NCBI RefSeq assembly: GCF_017431965.1
Contig: NZ_JAFRKB010000033.1
Span: 106,524 to 170,523 of the forward strand
DNA from: Methanobrevibacter sp.
Lineage (GTDB): Archaea; Methanobacteriota; Methanobacteria; Methanobacteriales; Methanobacteriaceae
DNA length: 64,000 bases
Direction of reading: 5' to 3'
Shown here: positions 45,873-55,399 of the stretch, one piece after another
Layout: every line of letters starts with the position of its first letter
Numbering within the stretch: the first letter of the stretch is position 1
The notes under the pieces: model-generated
What the model was told of the DNA's origin: nothing
The model's database searches: none
What the model saw: the letters and a program-made list of their open reading frames with translations, nothing else
Made by a program: the position numbers and the translations under genes

Positions 45873-47180
45873 TTATTCCCCCATAATTCTTTTAATGTCA
45901 ACTAATGCATTGCCGGATGTTGGAGTTAAATTGTAATTCTCAACCAAAACATTTAAAATGTCTTCATTACACCATGCAGGAAGCACAGGGCCAATCCACA
46001 TGTCGGTTTTACCTAAGTAAAGTAAAGCCCAAAGGACTGCTGCTGCTTTTTGTTCCATCCAACTGAGGACAATGGTTAATGGCAAATCATTTAATTCCAT
46101 GCCAAATAATTCGCATAAAGCTACAGCAACATCAACTGCAACAATAGTATCGTTACATTGACCTACATCCAATAATCTTGGAATTCCTTCAATGTCGCCT
46201 AAGTCTAAATCATTGAATTTGTATTTACCGCAAGCTAAAGTTAATATTACAGTGTCTTCAGGCAAGTTAGCTACGAATTCTCTGTAGTAGTCATTGTGTT
46301 TTGCAGCCTTGTCACATCCGCCAACAACAAAGAATCTTCTGATTTTGCCTTCTTCGACTAATTTTTTGATTGCATCTGCGTGTTCAACAATAGCTCCTGC
46401 GCTCCAACCGGTAGTGATTGTAGTTAATTCTTCAGCTTCCAATCCGCCAAGGGATTTTGCGCATTCAATCACTTCTGAGAAGTCATAGTCATCTACGGTT
46501 TTTACACCTTCAAGTTTTGCTACATCCATTGTGAACATTCTTTCCTTATATGCATCAAGTGCCGGTAAGACACAGTTACTGGTTCCAACAATAGCTGCAT
46601 TGTATTTTTTAAAGATTGTTCTTTGATCATGCCATGCTCCACCTAATTGACCAGCCAAGTTTTCATATTTGTTTAAACCAGGATATCCGTGAGCAGGCAA
46701 CATTTCGGAGTGAGTGTAAACCTTAATGTCAGTTCCTTCAACCTGTTTTAATAATTCTTCTAATGCTTTTAAATCGTGACCGGTTACGATAATCGCTGGT
46801 CCTTCCTGTGCACCAACTTTTACTTCAACAGGTTGCGGTTCGCCATAAGCTTCAATGTGTGCATCTTTGAGTAATCTCATTACATCAACACTGACTTTAC
46901 CTGCTTCTAAAGCTAAAGCAACCAAGTCTTCAACATCGAAGTTGACATTGGTTAATGTAGTGTACAACCCTTTGGTTAAAAATGCATCAATTTCCGGATT
47001 GAATTTGCCTAAAACATTTGCGTTGTAGTTGTATGCACTAATTCCTTTCATAGTGAAGATTAAGTTATCCTGTAATCTTGCTACTGTAGGTTTTTTACCA
47101 CAAACTCCACTTACGGTACATCCAGTACCTTTAGCGGTTTGGGAACATTGATAACAAAACATGTCTAATCCATCTGCCAT
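45873..47180 (-). CDS. hcp: Hybrid cluster protein (hydroxylamine/NO reductase)
   Basis: A 435-residue Hcp of the shorter class. The N-terminal cubane ligands are [25 protein letters not shown]; hybrid-cluster ligands lie in [52 protein letters not shown] and [18 protein letters not shown]. Hcp reduces nitric oxide or hydroxylamine and protects anaerobes from nitrosative stress. The promoter region is shared with a divergent TrmB-type regulator and contains a strong inverted repeat, so local control by that regulator is likely. The cupin gene follows by 3 bp. Confidence 0.95.
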   Translation of the reverse strand: MADGLDMFCYQCSQTAKGTGCTVSGVCGKKPTVARLQDNLIFTMKGISAYNYNANVLGKFNPEIDAFLTKGLYTTLTNVNFDVEDLVALALEAGKVSVDVMRLLKDAHIEAYGEPQPVEVKVGAQEGPAIIVTGHDLKALEELLKQVEGTDIKVYTHSEMLPAHGYPGLNKYENLAGQLGGAWHDQRTIFKKYNAAIVGTSNCVLPALDAYKERMFTMDVAKLEGVKTVDDYDFSEVIECAKSLGGLEAEELTTITTGWSAGAIVEHADAIKKLVEEGKIRRFFVVGGCDKAAKHNDYYREFVANLPEDTVILTLACGKYKFNDLDLGDIEGIPRLLDVGQCNDTIVAVDVAVALCELFGMELNDLPLTIVLSWMEQKAAAVLWALLYLGKTDMWIGPVLPAWCNEDILNVLVENYNLTPTSGNALVDIKRIMGE

Positions 47181-47267
47181 TTTAATTACCTCATTTTATT
47201 GTTAATAATAATTAATTAATTAAAAGCATATAAACATTTTGTCACTATTCAAGGGTGAAACGTAACA

Positions 47268-47297
47268 ATACTTTAAATATCATGAATATTAAAGTAT
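47268..47297. promoter_or_regulatory. Inverted repeat between hcp and trmB-like regulator
   Basis: Perfect 9-bp arms ATACTTTAA (47268-47276) and TTAAAGTAT (47289-47297) with a 12-base spacer, ending 4 bp before the regulator's ATG at 47302 and about 90 bp before hcp. It fits an operator bound by the divergently encoded TrmB-family protein. Confidence 0.55.
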
Positions 47298-47301
47298 AAT
47301 C

Positions 47302-48087
47302 ATGGATGAAAATATATCTGTTTTAAAAGGAATTGGACTTACAATGTATGAAGCGCAGGCATATGTGACACTCACTTCATTAATCGAGTCAACCGCTGCC
47401 GAAATAGCTGAAAAATCAAATATTCCCCGAAGTAAAATATATGATGTATTAAAAGGATTGCACGAAAAGGGTTTTATCGAAATTGAAGATGGGAGGCCTT
47501 TAACCTACATTGTCAAATCCCCCGTTGAAGTTTTAAGCCGTGAAAAAGAAAAAATTAACAGTGAATTGGACGATACAATCACCAGACTAACAAATGTCTA
47601 TGAAAACGGAATGAGTCAAGTTCAAGCCCCGATATGGAGAATATATGGTGTTGAAAAAATTATTGACCAAGAAGTGGAAATTATCAAAAGAGCAAAAAAT
47701 ACCCTAAATATGAGAATTGGATTTCTGTTTGAAGGTGAAGGGGAGGCACTTGTAAAAGCCTTTAAACATAGACGTAATTTAGAAGTCAATATTTTGGCAT
47801 CACCAACATGCTACATCAACAATGAAAAATTTGAAATAATTGAATTTTTCAAGCGAAATGACATTAATATTCAAAAGGCAGACATTCCATTTGTTAAGGT
47901 GATGATTGCCGATTCAAAAGAAATGCTGCACACCTACACTAAATTTACCGAAGACAAAAGGAATGTTATTCCCGAAACCGCAATTGGAATCTGGAACAAA
48001 TATGAAGAGATAGCTAAAAATTATGACGACCGTTTTATGAATCAGTTGCAAAAGATTAAAAAGAAATCTAAAACATCAAATTTTTAA
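47302..48087 (+). CDS. TrmB-family transcriptional regulator
   Basis: Residues 1-75 form the TrmB winged helix: LKGIGLTMYEAQAYVTLTSL, ESTAAEIAEKSNIPRSKIYDVLKGLHEKGFIEIEDGRPLTY (quoted in parts). A short coiled segment follows (INSELDDTITRLTNVYENG), then a PLD-like effector domain (about 105-250) rather than the sugar-binding domain of maltose regulators. It is divergent from hcp with a shared operator, and the MFS gene follows 69 bp downstream on the same strand, so it may control both. Inducer unknown; a nitrosative or oxidative signal is suggested by hcp. Confidence 0.88.
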   Translation: MDENISVLKGIGLTMYEAQAYVTLTSLIESTAAEIAEKSNIPRSKIYDVLKGLHEKGFIEIEDGRPLTYIVKSPVEVLSREKEKINSELDDTITRLTNVYENGMSQVQAPIWRIYGVEKIIDQEVEIIKRAKNTLNMRIGFLFEGEGEALVKAFKHRRNLEVNILASPTCYINNEKFEIIEFFKRNDINIQKADIPFVKVMIADSKEMLHTYTKFTEDKRNVIPETAIGIWNKYEEIAKNYDDRFMNQLQKIKKKSKTSNF

Positions 48088-48156
48088 TATAACAATCATA
48101 AATATAATAAAATAGTATACGATTAAACTAAAAAAATGTGGAAATAGGTGTTAATT

Positions 48157-49536
48157 ATGCGAAACGAAATAGAAAAATATATGATAATCATCACATTCAT
48201 ATCTTCATTTTTTACAGTGTTTGTCTTAAATGGAGTGATTCTTGCGGTTCCTGAAATTGCTAAAGAATTTGGAATGAGTAACCTTACCCAAAATTGGACT
48301 TTAACTATTTTCACATTAGTTGGAACAATGCTTACAATTCCTGCCGGCCAGATTGCAGGCAAATATGGTTTTAAAAGAACATTAAGCATTGCAAATTCAA
48401 TATTTTTAATTGGATTGATCGGATCAATCATTGCATTTTCAACTGAAACCTTTTTAATTTCAAGGATTGTGCAGGCTATAGGTATAGCTTTTGTAAATGT
48501 ATGCGAAATAGCAATAATCACTTTATCAATTAGTAAAGAAAGTAGGGGAAAGGCTTTAGGAATTATTATAACTGGGGTTTACTTAGGTACTTCAGCATCC
48601 CCTGTTATCTGCGGGTTTTTAGTTCATAACTTTGGATGGAGATCAATATTTATTTTTTCAATAATATTCATAGCCCTATGTGTAATTTTACTTAAAATGA
48701 AAATAACCCCCGAATGGAAAACAAATGAAAATGATAAAATTGACAGGATTGGTTCAGTCCTATACATGGTGGGTATTTCATTGTTGATTTATGGATTTTC
48801 AGCATTGATTACCACAACCGGGAAAATATCCCTTGTTATGGGAATTATTATACTAGTAATATACTTCTCATATGAACTAAAACAAAAATCCCCTGTATTT
48901 GATGTGAATTTATTTAGAACTAAGGCATTTACCGCATATAATCTAGCTGGAATGTTTGGTTATTTTGCTGCGATGGTATTTACAACACTAATCAATTATC
49001 ACTTCCAATATGTAAAAGGGTTTAATCCTGAATTAACCGGTTTTATATTAATTGTAAGTCCTATAGTAATGTCAATTACCGCTCCATATGCTGGAAAACT
49101 TTCAGATAAAATGCATCCTCAAAAAATCGCGACTGTTGGTATGGTAATAACTACTTTTTCCATGATTATCCTGTCATTCTTAGATAAAAATACTCCATTG
49201 TATATCATTATTTTAGCAATGGCTCTACAGGCATTTGGTACTGGATTATTCTCATCTCCAAATTTAAATGCCGTCATGAGCTCTGTCGATGAAAAAGATG
49301 CTGCTTTTGCATCTGCAGGGCAATTAGCAACTAGAGCTATAGGCCAATCAATGAGCTTGGGTCTTTTGACATTAGTGTTCTCATGGATTATGGGTAATCT
49401 GGAATTATCTCCAATCTATTCCAATATGATTGTACAGTCTTCACAGATAATCTTTGCAGTTTGCAGCATTGCATGTGTTTTTGCCATAATCACATCAATA
49501 ATTGGAATAAAAGCGGACAATAAAATTAAAAGATGA
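48157..49536 (+). CDS. MFS multidrug-type exporter (EmrB/QacA-like)
   Basis: A 459-residue polytopic membrane protein with about 14 hydrophobic helices, typical of DHA2 drug:proton antiporters. The first helix has FVLNGVILAVPEIAKEFGMS, then motif A-like AGQIAGKYGFKRTLSI, and motif C-like GVYLGTSASPVICGFLVHNFGWRSIF. Substrates in this family range from drugs to metabolites. AGGTG places the ATG at 48157, so the frame to 48148 is shortened. It follows the TrmB gene and may be part of its regulon. Its stop is 6 bp from the convergent ATP-grasp gene. Confidence 0.9.
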   Translation: MRNEIEKYMIIITFISSFFTVFVLNGVILAVPEIAKEFGMSNLTQNWTLTIFTLVGTMLTIPAGQIAGKYGFKRTLSIANSIFLIGLIGSIIAFSTETFLISRIVQAIGIAFVNVCEIAIITLSISKESRGKALGIIITGVYLGTSASPVICGFLVHNFGWRSIFIFSIIFIALCVILLKMKITPEWKTNENDKIDRIGSVLYMVGISLLIYGFSALITTTGKISLVMGIIILVIYFSYELKQKSPVFDVNLFRTKAFTAYNLAGMFGYFAAMVFTTLINYHFQYVKGFNPELTGFILIVSPIVMSITAPYAGKLSDKMHPQKIATVGMVITTFSMIILSFLDKNTPLYIIILAMALQAFGTGLFSSPNLNAVMSSVDEKDAAFASAGQLATRAIGQSMSLGLLTLVFSWIMGNLELSPIYSNMIVQSSQIIFAVCSIACVFAIITSIIGIKADNKIKR

Positions 49537-49542
49537 AAAGAA

Positions 49543-51240
49543 CTATATTCTTCTTGAAGCGATTATAACATCATATATGTCATAAGGCGGAAGCTCTATC
49601 TTATAATCCAAAAGTTTAATTAAAGCTTCAATACCTTTTCTTCCACTGGAGAACAATTGGTATGTATTTTTTGGAATAATAACCAAGCCCCCAGTTTTGA
49701 CTTTTGAGAAGATATCTAAAATGAGTAAAACCTTATCTGACTCATTTTTACCAAACAAACTTTTATTTAAATTGATAACAACAAAGTCAAAATTGCCCTT
49801 CAAATCATTTAATTCACTAGATTTAATTTGTACCATATTCACATCTTCAGCAAATTGGTCAGTTACAAATAGTCCAGTCCCATATCTTGAAGATTTCTCG
49901 ATTATTGGCCTAATTTCACTTAAATATTCCCCATCATCCCTAATTTCAACATTGACGGAATCTTCACTTAGAATTAATGAAAAGGCATTTCTTTCAACAT
50001 CTCTTAAAAAGTTTAAATTTTTATCCACTTCATGTTTATTTTCATGAACTAAAAAAATAAATCCCGCGGCAGTATTCAAGTCTTCGGTTTTTTGGAAAAA
50101 CATGTCATACTGGTCAACACTAATTAATACAGCATCATGATACGCTTTTAATCTGTTGCTCATATCACCTATAGGTGATGAACGGGCAACCATATCAAAG
50201 GGAACAATGAAAAATTTTAAAGTGCCGTGAGCATATAACTCATACTTTTTCTTTAGTTCATTATAAAAACTTTCTGGCTTCAAATAGGAATCCAGAATAC
50301 TGTCCGTTTCATGTTGACCTGAAATTCTATCCAAAAATTTGGCAGGCATTCCTCCACCGCATGGACGGCAATTAACCTCAATTAAAACAGGTCCATTTTC
50401 ATCAATCATATATTCCCCATGAACAGGACCATATTGAATTCCCAAAGCATCTGCAACTTTATAAGCATATTCCACCATTTCAGCTTCGCCAAGACTTAAT
50501 TCGTTTACAGTTTCACAGGAATCATAAACAATAGCTCCATCAGATGTTCTGACTTTATTATATTTCCAAATTAGAGTAACGCGATGAACGCCCTTATGTG
50601 TTACCGTATTGACTATGTATTCAATGCCGTTGATGCGTTCCTGAATTAAAAGTTCCTGAATTTGATCACCATAATAATTTACGTTATCAAATAGGTGTTT
50701 GATTGAATCAACCATCTCAGCCCTGTCGATGCAGATTCTAACGCTTGCAGAACCTGCACTATAAACTGGCTTTATGACAACTTCCTTCAATCCTTCACTA
50801 TCATAAAAATCCAATGCCTCTTCAAGAGAGCGAACAACCTTTCCTTTTATTGAACGAAGCCCCTTTTGAGCCAATCTTTTATGCATTTCATCCTTCAAAG
50901 TCATTGCATCTAGATTTTCTATCGGATTGCCTAAAAGATTCAATTCATGAGACAATTTAGTTGCTAAAATTACTCCCCTTTCATTACCCGGCACAATAAA
51001 AAGAGGATCAAACTTTTTTACTTCTTCAAGAGTTTCTTCGAAAGTATCCTTCTCGTAAATCATTTCAAAATCATAAGGAATTGCTTCATATTCCTCCAAA
51101 ATATGTTTCCCGAATTTCTTTCCTTCTTCAGTATCAGAATCATTTAAATGCAAAACAACTGGATTATATCCCCTATTGATAATATCTTCAATAAAATTTT
51201 TCCCTGTTGATATGCACTCAACAACAATAATATTTCTCAT
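49543..51240 (-). CDS. ATP-grasp ligase with C-terminal Rossmann-like domain
   Basis: A 565-residue protein. Residues 1-90 are the pre-ATP-grasp domain (NIIVVECISTGKNFIEDIINRGY), about 100-300 the ATP-grasp core: LKEVVIKPVYSAGSASVRIC (P-loop-like), GIEYIVNTVTHKGVHRVTLIW, GPVHGEYMIDENGPVLIEVNCRPCGGGMPAKFLD (metal site). This resembles BacD/carnosine-synthase-type amino-acid ligases. The last 120 residues (FVVINLNKSLFG..., TGGLVIIPKNTYQLF, YDVIIASRRI) look like the end of a methyltransferase-type Rossmann fold. AGGGGT after the upstream stop places the ATG at 51240. It is coupled to the ADP-ribosylglycohydrolase gene. Substrates unknown. Confidence 0.8.
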   Translation of the reverse strand: MRNIIVVECISTGKNFIEDIINRGYNPVVLHLNDSDTEEGKKFGKHILEEYEAIPYDFEMIYEKDTFEETLEEVKKFDPLFIVPGNERGVILATKLSHELNLLGNPIENLDAMTLKDEMHKRLAQKGLRSIKGKVVRSLEEALDFYDSEGLKEVVIKPVYSAGSASVRICIDRAEMVDSIKHLFDNVNYYGDQIQELLIQERINGIEYIVNTVTHKGVHRVTLIWKYNKVRTSDGAIVYDSCETVNELSLGEAEMVEYAYKVADALGIQYGPVHGEYMIDENGPVLIEVNCRPCGGGMPAKFLDRISGQHETDSILDSYLKPESFYNELKKKYELYAHGTLKFFIVPFDMVARSSPIGDMSNRLKAYHDAVLISVDQYDMFFQKTEDLNTAAGFIFLVHENKHEVDKNLNFLRDVERNAFSLILSEDSVNVEIRDDGEYLSEIRPIIEKSSRYGTGLFVTDQFAEDVNMVQIKSSELNDLKGNFDFVVINLNKSLFGKNESDKVLLILDIFSKVKTGGLVIIPKNTYQLFSSGRKGIEALIKLLDYKIELPPYDIYDVIIASRRI

Positions 51241-51251
51241 AATACCCCTCA

Positions 51252-52037
51252 TCAAATAAATTTTTCTTCAAATTCAATTAAAACATCTAACAAATCATAA
51301 TCCAGGCGATTGATAGATTTATAAGCAAATTCATTCGGAACATCCCAATAAGCTGAGGCAATGCTTCCAGCTATTGCCGCTTGAGTATCGGCATCTCCCC
51401 CTAAAGAAACAGCATTTCTTACTGTATCCTCAAAGTTTCTGGCTTCCAAAAAACAGATTATTGATTCCGGAACACTTCCTGCACATGAAACATCAAATGA
51501 ATATGATGGGCGAATTTCATCTACGGACCTGCTCAAATCATAATCATACCTTATTTCAACATGCTGCCTGATTTCATCTTTATTGGCACCTATTCTTGCC
51601 AGATAAATTGCATCTGCAGTAGCCAATGCCCCCTTAATTCCTTCAGGATGGTTATGGGTTACAGCAGCGGATTTATAAGCTAAGTTTTGTACTTCCTCCA
51701 GGGAATCACCAACCCATGCACAAGGTGAAACGCGCATTGCAGAACCGTTTGCCCAACTTCCGTAAGCCTGAGGAGAATCCTGGCTTAGCCAATTAATGAA
51801 CATTCCGCCATAACCCGCGTTAGGATATTTCAGCCCCCAATATTTCAACTCATCAACCAATACTTTTTTAGAGACCTTATCCTTAATTAGCCAGTTTGCA
51901 ACGGCCAATGTCATGATAGTGTCATCCGTAAACATAGATCTTCTTTCAAACAAGTTGAAATCCTTTGTTTTAATTTGATTAAATTCCCTTGTTGAACCTA
52001 TAATATCGCCGGCAATAGCACCAATAATTCCTTTCAT
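51252..52037 (-). CDS. ADP-ribosylglycohydrolase (DraG-like) family protein
   Basis: A 261-residue helical hydrolase. GAIAGDIIGSTREF and FTDDTIMTLAVANWL near the N-terminus, and SLGGDADTQAAIAGSIASAYW near the C-terminus, are the metal-binding signatures (T-D-D and D-A-D-T). The family removes ADP-ribose from proteins or small molecules such as ADP-ribosylated dinitrogenase reductase. No ADP-ribosyltransferase is in the window. The ATP-grasp gene starts 11 bp after its stop with the Shine-Dalgarno overlapping the gap, so they form one operon, an unusual pairing. Confidence 0.92.
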   Translation of the reverse strand: MKGIIGAIAGDIIGSTREFNQIKTKDFNLFERRSMFTDDTIMTLAVANWLIKDKVSKKVLVDELKYWGLKYPNAGYGGMFINWLSQDSPQAYGSWANGSAMRVSPCAWVGDSLEEVQNLAYKSAAVTHNHPEGIKGALATADAIYLARIGANKDEIRQHVEIRYDYDLSRSVDEIRPSYSFDVSCAGSVPESIICFLEARNFEDTVRNAVSLGGDADTQAAIAGSIASAYWDVPNEFAYKSINRLDYDLLDVLIEFEEKFI

Positions 52038-52167
52038 AATAATAATTTGTGCTTATCAATTAAATATATTAAGTATTACGCAAACAAAAAGGAAGTAATA
52101 AATTAAAATTTAAAAAAACTAAATGTTTATTTATTATAACTTCGATAAAAAGTTATTAGTGATAGAT

Positions 52168-52989
52168 ATGAGTTGTTGGAAATACTGGCCAAAAATAGAA
52201 GAAATTGCTGGTAAATTAGAAAATTACGGTGTTGATTCACTGGACGACATTTCTTCACTGAATTCCGTAGATTTGGATGAAATAAAAAAATTATTAGATG
52301 AAATAGAAGTCATTGCACATGACAACACAATAGATTTCGATTCAGCAAAACACATTTTAGATGATAAAAAAATGAATCAAGCATTAAAATTAATCAGAAA
52401 ATTCTATTTATACATTGGAGCCAGATTGGAAACAAGCAATGCAGAAGAAATAATCAATTCAGATGATCCCAAAGCGGCTTTAGATAAATTTCATTTCTAT
52501 GAAAGATACAAAGGTCTGCTTACAAATGAATCCAAATTAGCACATTGGCACGAAGACAAAACCTTCGTATTTGTAGGAAGCGGTCCTTTACCATTAACAT
52601 TAATACTATTCAGACAAAAATTCGGATGTAAATGCATAGGTATTGAAATTCAGGAAGACATAGCTGAATTATCCAGAGAGGTTATTAAAAAACTGGGTCT
52701 TGATGACGGTATCGAAATCTTGGTTGGAGATGAAACATTACTTAAGGACATTGATTTTGACATACTGATGGTTGCGGCATTCGCCGAGCCTAAAGAAAGA
52801 GTATTCGCAAATGTTTGGGAAATTATTGATGAGAAAACACCTCTTCTTGTTAGAACTTATAGTGGTATGAGAGCTATTCTTTACGCTCCTTTAACCGATA
52901 CAATTCTTAGAGGTTTCCACAAAGAAATAATGTTGCTTCCAATAGGAAACTCAAATAATACAAGTGTATTGCTAAGAAAAGTAGTTTAA
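52168..52989 (+). CDS. Nicotianamine synthase-like protein
   Basis: A 273-residue Rossmann-fold protein homologous to plant nicotianamine synthase and to the structurally solved Methanothermobacter enzyme, which makes a nicotianamine analogue (thermonicotianamine) from S-adenosylmethionine and glutamate. The diagnostic FVFVGSGPLPLTLILFRQKFG motif is the SAM site; CIGIEIQEDIAELSREVI, DFDILMVAAFAEPKERV and VRTYSGMRAILYAPL follow. The N-terminal helical lid runs to about 135. I prefer the ATG at 52168 (after AGTGATAG), which removes 15 residues from the open frame beginning at 52123. The product should chelate transition metals such as nickel or iron. Confidence 0.9.
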   Translation: MSCWKYWPKIEEIAGKLENYGVDSLDDISSLNSVDLDEIKKLLDEIEVIAHDNTIDFDSAKHILDDKKMNQALKLIRKFYLYIGARLETSNAEEIINSDDPKAALDKFHFYERYKGLLTNESKLAHWHEDKTFVFVGSGPLPLTLILFRQKFGCKCIGIEIQEDIAELSREVIKKLGLDDGIEILVGDETLLKDIDFDILMVAAFAEPKERVFANVWEIIDEKTPLLVRTYSGMRAILYAPLTDTILRGFHKEIMLLPIGNSNNTSVLLRKVV

Positions 52990-53012
52990 AAACTTCTTTT
53001 CTTCTATTTTAT

Positions 53013-53068
53013 GAAAAAATTTAAAAAAAAAGAATAAAAAATTGAGAGAAATTATGCGCTTCTCTCAA
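53013..53068 (-). terminator. Hairpin plus T-tract at end of the idsA array
   Basis: Perfect 9-bp arms TTGAGAGAA (53042-53050) and TTCTCTCAA (53060-53068) enclose the idsA stop; on the minus strand the tail is TTTTTATTCTTTTTTTTT. It marks the end of the long core array. Confidence 0.75.
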
Positions 53069-54038
53069 GTACAAAATCTGCAATGTCTGCAAGCACCTGT
53101 TTAGATGAAGAATCAGGTAATATTTCAAGTACTTCTTTAGCTTCATCAACAGATTTTAATGCCAAATTGTGAGCATATTCAATAGCCCCACATTTTGTTA
53201 AAATTTCAACCGCTAAGTCTATATCATCTTGTGAATTATTGTCATCTTTTAAGATTTCAAGTAATTTTTCTGAATCTTCACCTGCAGATGCAAGACCATT
53301 GATTGCGATAATAGTCATTTTTCCTTTTCCAATATCAGATCCGATAGGCTTACCTAATGTCTCTTCATCACTTGCAATATCCAGGTAATCATCTTGGATT
53401 TGGAAAGCAAGACCAATTAATCTACCATATTCATACATTGCATCAATGACTTCTTGGGTAGCACCGCCCATAATAGCTCCTGCTTTTGTAGCAGCAGCAA
53501 TTAAAGCACCAGTTTTTTTGAAAATCATTTCCATGTATTCATCTTCAGTTACATCAAATCTGTCTTCAAAACCCATGTCAGATGCCTGACCTTCGCAGAT
53601 TTTGACACATGCATCAGCAACTGTAGCTAGTGCCTGGTTGTTTTGTTCAGATGTAGTGCCTTCAGTTCCAATAATTATTTCAAATGCTTTTGAAAATAGC
53701 GTATCTCCTGCAAGAATAGCTACATCTTCACCCCATACTTTATGTACAGAAGGCATTCCCCTCCTCATATCGTCATCATCCATTATATCATCATGGATAA
53801 GTGAAAATGTATGGATAAGTTCAATGGCGGCTGCAGATTTTAAAGCATCTTCACGATTACCACCAACAGCCTCCGCGGTAATCAATGTTAAAGCTGGCCT
53901 AAGCATTTTTCCTCCAGCTTTTGTTAAGTAAATTGAAGCTTCTGCAAGATTATCCGGAACAATTGTGGATAATTCATCTTCAATTGTTTTTGTAATGTCA
54001 GTTGAATAACTTCCAAGTACTTCTTTTACATCACTCAT
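53052..54038 (-). CDS. idsA: Short-chain isoprenyl diphosphate synthase (FPP/GGPP)
   Basis: IdsA condenses dimethylallyl diphosphate with isopentenyl diphosphate to C15 and C20 chains for archaeal lipids. The two Asp-rich motifs are [12 protein letters not shown] (about 85-96) and [27 protein letters not shown] and [18 protein letters not shown] are standard. Length 328 is normal. It is the last gene of the array and shares the pathway with fni, ipk and mvk, encoded just upstream in transcription order. GGAGAGGGAA precedes the ATG. Confidence 0.96.
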   Translation of the reverse strand: MSDVKEVLGSYSTDITKTIEDELSTIVPDNLAEASIYLTKAGGKMLRPALTLITAEAVGGNREDALKSAAAIELIHTFSLIHDDIMDDDDMRRGMPSVHKVWGEDVAILAGDTLFSKAFEIIIGTEGTTSEQNNQALATVADACVKICEGQASDMGFEDRFDVTEDEYMEMIFKKTGALIAAATKAGAIMGGATQEVIDAMYEYGRLIGLAFQIQDDYLDIASDEETLGKPIGSDIGKGKMTIIAINGLASAGEDSEKLLEILKDDNNSQDDIDLAVEILTKCGAIEYAHNLALKSVDEAKEVLEILPDSSSKQVLADIADFVLERSA

Positions 54039-54052
54039 TTAAATTCCCTCTC

Positions 54053-55396
54053 CTAACTTTTAAAAACTTGTGCTTGAGCATTTCTTAGAATATGAATGTC
54101 ATAACCAATTCTATAACCTTCCTCTTCAGCAAGCTCCGCATATGCTGAAAGCATAGATAAGTCTCCGTGAGCTGGAATGATATGTTGTGGTTTTAACATA
54201 CGTAAAAATTCCCTGTGGTCCTCTCTTCCAGCGTGACCAGAAACGTGAGCATTTGGATAAATTCTGGCACCTTTTAATTTTAACCTTCTCTCCATAATAT
54301 GCCTATTAGCCGCATTGGTTGGATTTGGAATAATCGGCGCAGAGATAATAACATTGTCTCCTTTCTTGATATTGAATGGAGTTCTTCCATTTGCAATTCT
54401 TGGAAGCAAAGCATCTGGTTCACCTTGGTGTCCAGTAGTTACAAGCAAATAATTTGCCCTGTCTTCATCAGCTTTCATTAATGCCTTATTAACTGCTTTA
54501 GGAGAGCCGAATATACTTGCATTTTTCGGTAACTTTAAAATACCTAAGTTCTGTGCGATACCGCAGAACCTTTCCATTGATCTTCCAAGGAAAAATATTT
54601 CTCTATGACTTTTTTTAGCTATATCCGCAATAGCCTGGACACGTTCAACATGAGATGAAAATGTAGTAACAATCATACCTGTCTTCTCTTGTAACGGCCC
54701 TCTCATAACATCTTCAAGAATATTTCGTGCAATTCTTTCAGAATGTGTTTTTACTTCACTATAATTTATAGCATTAGTTGTTTCAACAATTAATGCAAGC
54801 ACTCCTTTTCTTCCTAATTCCCTTAACCTTTTGTAATCAGGCGGTGGAGATACTTTTTGATGATTATCAAATTTAAAATCTAATGCATAAACAATGACTC
54901 CCTCAGGAGTATGTAAAACTGGAAATACTGCTTGAGGAATACTGTGTGTTGACTGGACAAATTCCAAAGTGATATCTTTGGAAAGGTCCATTTTACTTCC
55001 AGGATTTAATGGTCTGATTGGATTAGTTACTTTGAATTTACGTTCCCCTTTGATTTGTTTTTCAATCAGTGCAGCAGTATATGGAGTTCCAATTAATGGA
55101 GCATCATATCTGTGAGCCAATTTAGCTACTGCACCAATATGGTCCAAGTGACCGTGGGAAAATACAATTCCCTTAACTTTACCATCAACATCCTTCATTA
55201 ATGTATCATCAGGAATGACCCCTCTTTCAATAAGGTCTAAACTATGCATTCTGTCAATATCTGTATCTTCATGCATACTGATTCTGTCAAGATGTATTCC
55301 CATATCAAATATAATAACATCTTCGCCTATCTTGACAGCAGTCATGTTTTTTCCGACTTCCTGATATCCCCCAATGGCGATAACTTCTACGCTCAT
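54053..55396 (-). CDS. rnj: Archaeal RNase J
   Basis: A 447-residue metallo-beta-lactamase/beta-CASP nuclease that degrades RNA 5' to 3'. Zinc ligands lie in VFSHGHLDHIGAVA, with ALDFKFDNHQKV, TTFSSHVERVQAI (beta-CASP motif B), HVSGHAGREDH and IPAHGDLSML. It lacks the C-terminal domain of bacterial RNase J, as usual in euryarchaea. AAGGAGATG places the ATG at 55396. The gene lies between idsA and fni, a known gene order in Methanobacteriales, which has led it to be found with isoprenoid genes without a proven link. Confidence 0.93.
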   Translation of the reverse strand: MSVEVIAIGGYQEVGKNMTAVKIGEDVIIFDMGIHLDRISMHEDTDIDRMHSLDLIERGVIPDDTLMKDVDGKVKGIVFSHGHLDHIGAVAKLAHRYDAPLIGTPYTAALIEKQIKGERKFKVTNPIRPLNPGSKMDLSKDITLEFVQSTHSIPQAVFPVLHTPEGVIVYALDFKFDNHQKVSPPPDYKRLRELGRKGVLALIVETTNAINYSEVKTHSERIARNILEDVMRGPLQEKTGMIVTTFSSHVERVQAIADIAKKSHREIFFLGRSMERFCGIAQNLGILKLPKNASIFGSPKAVNKALMKADEDRANYLLVTTGHQGEPDALLPRIANGRTPFNIKKGDNVIISAPIIPNPTNAANRHIMERRLKLKGARIYPNAHVSGHAGREDHREFLRMLKPQHIIPAHGDLSMLSAYAELAEEEGYRIGYDIHILRNAQAQVFKS

Positions 55397-55399
55397 GTT

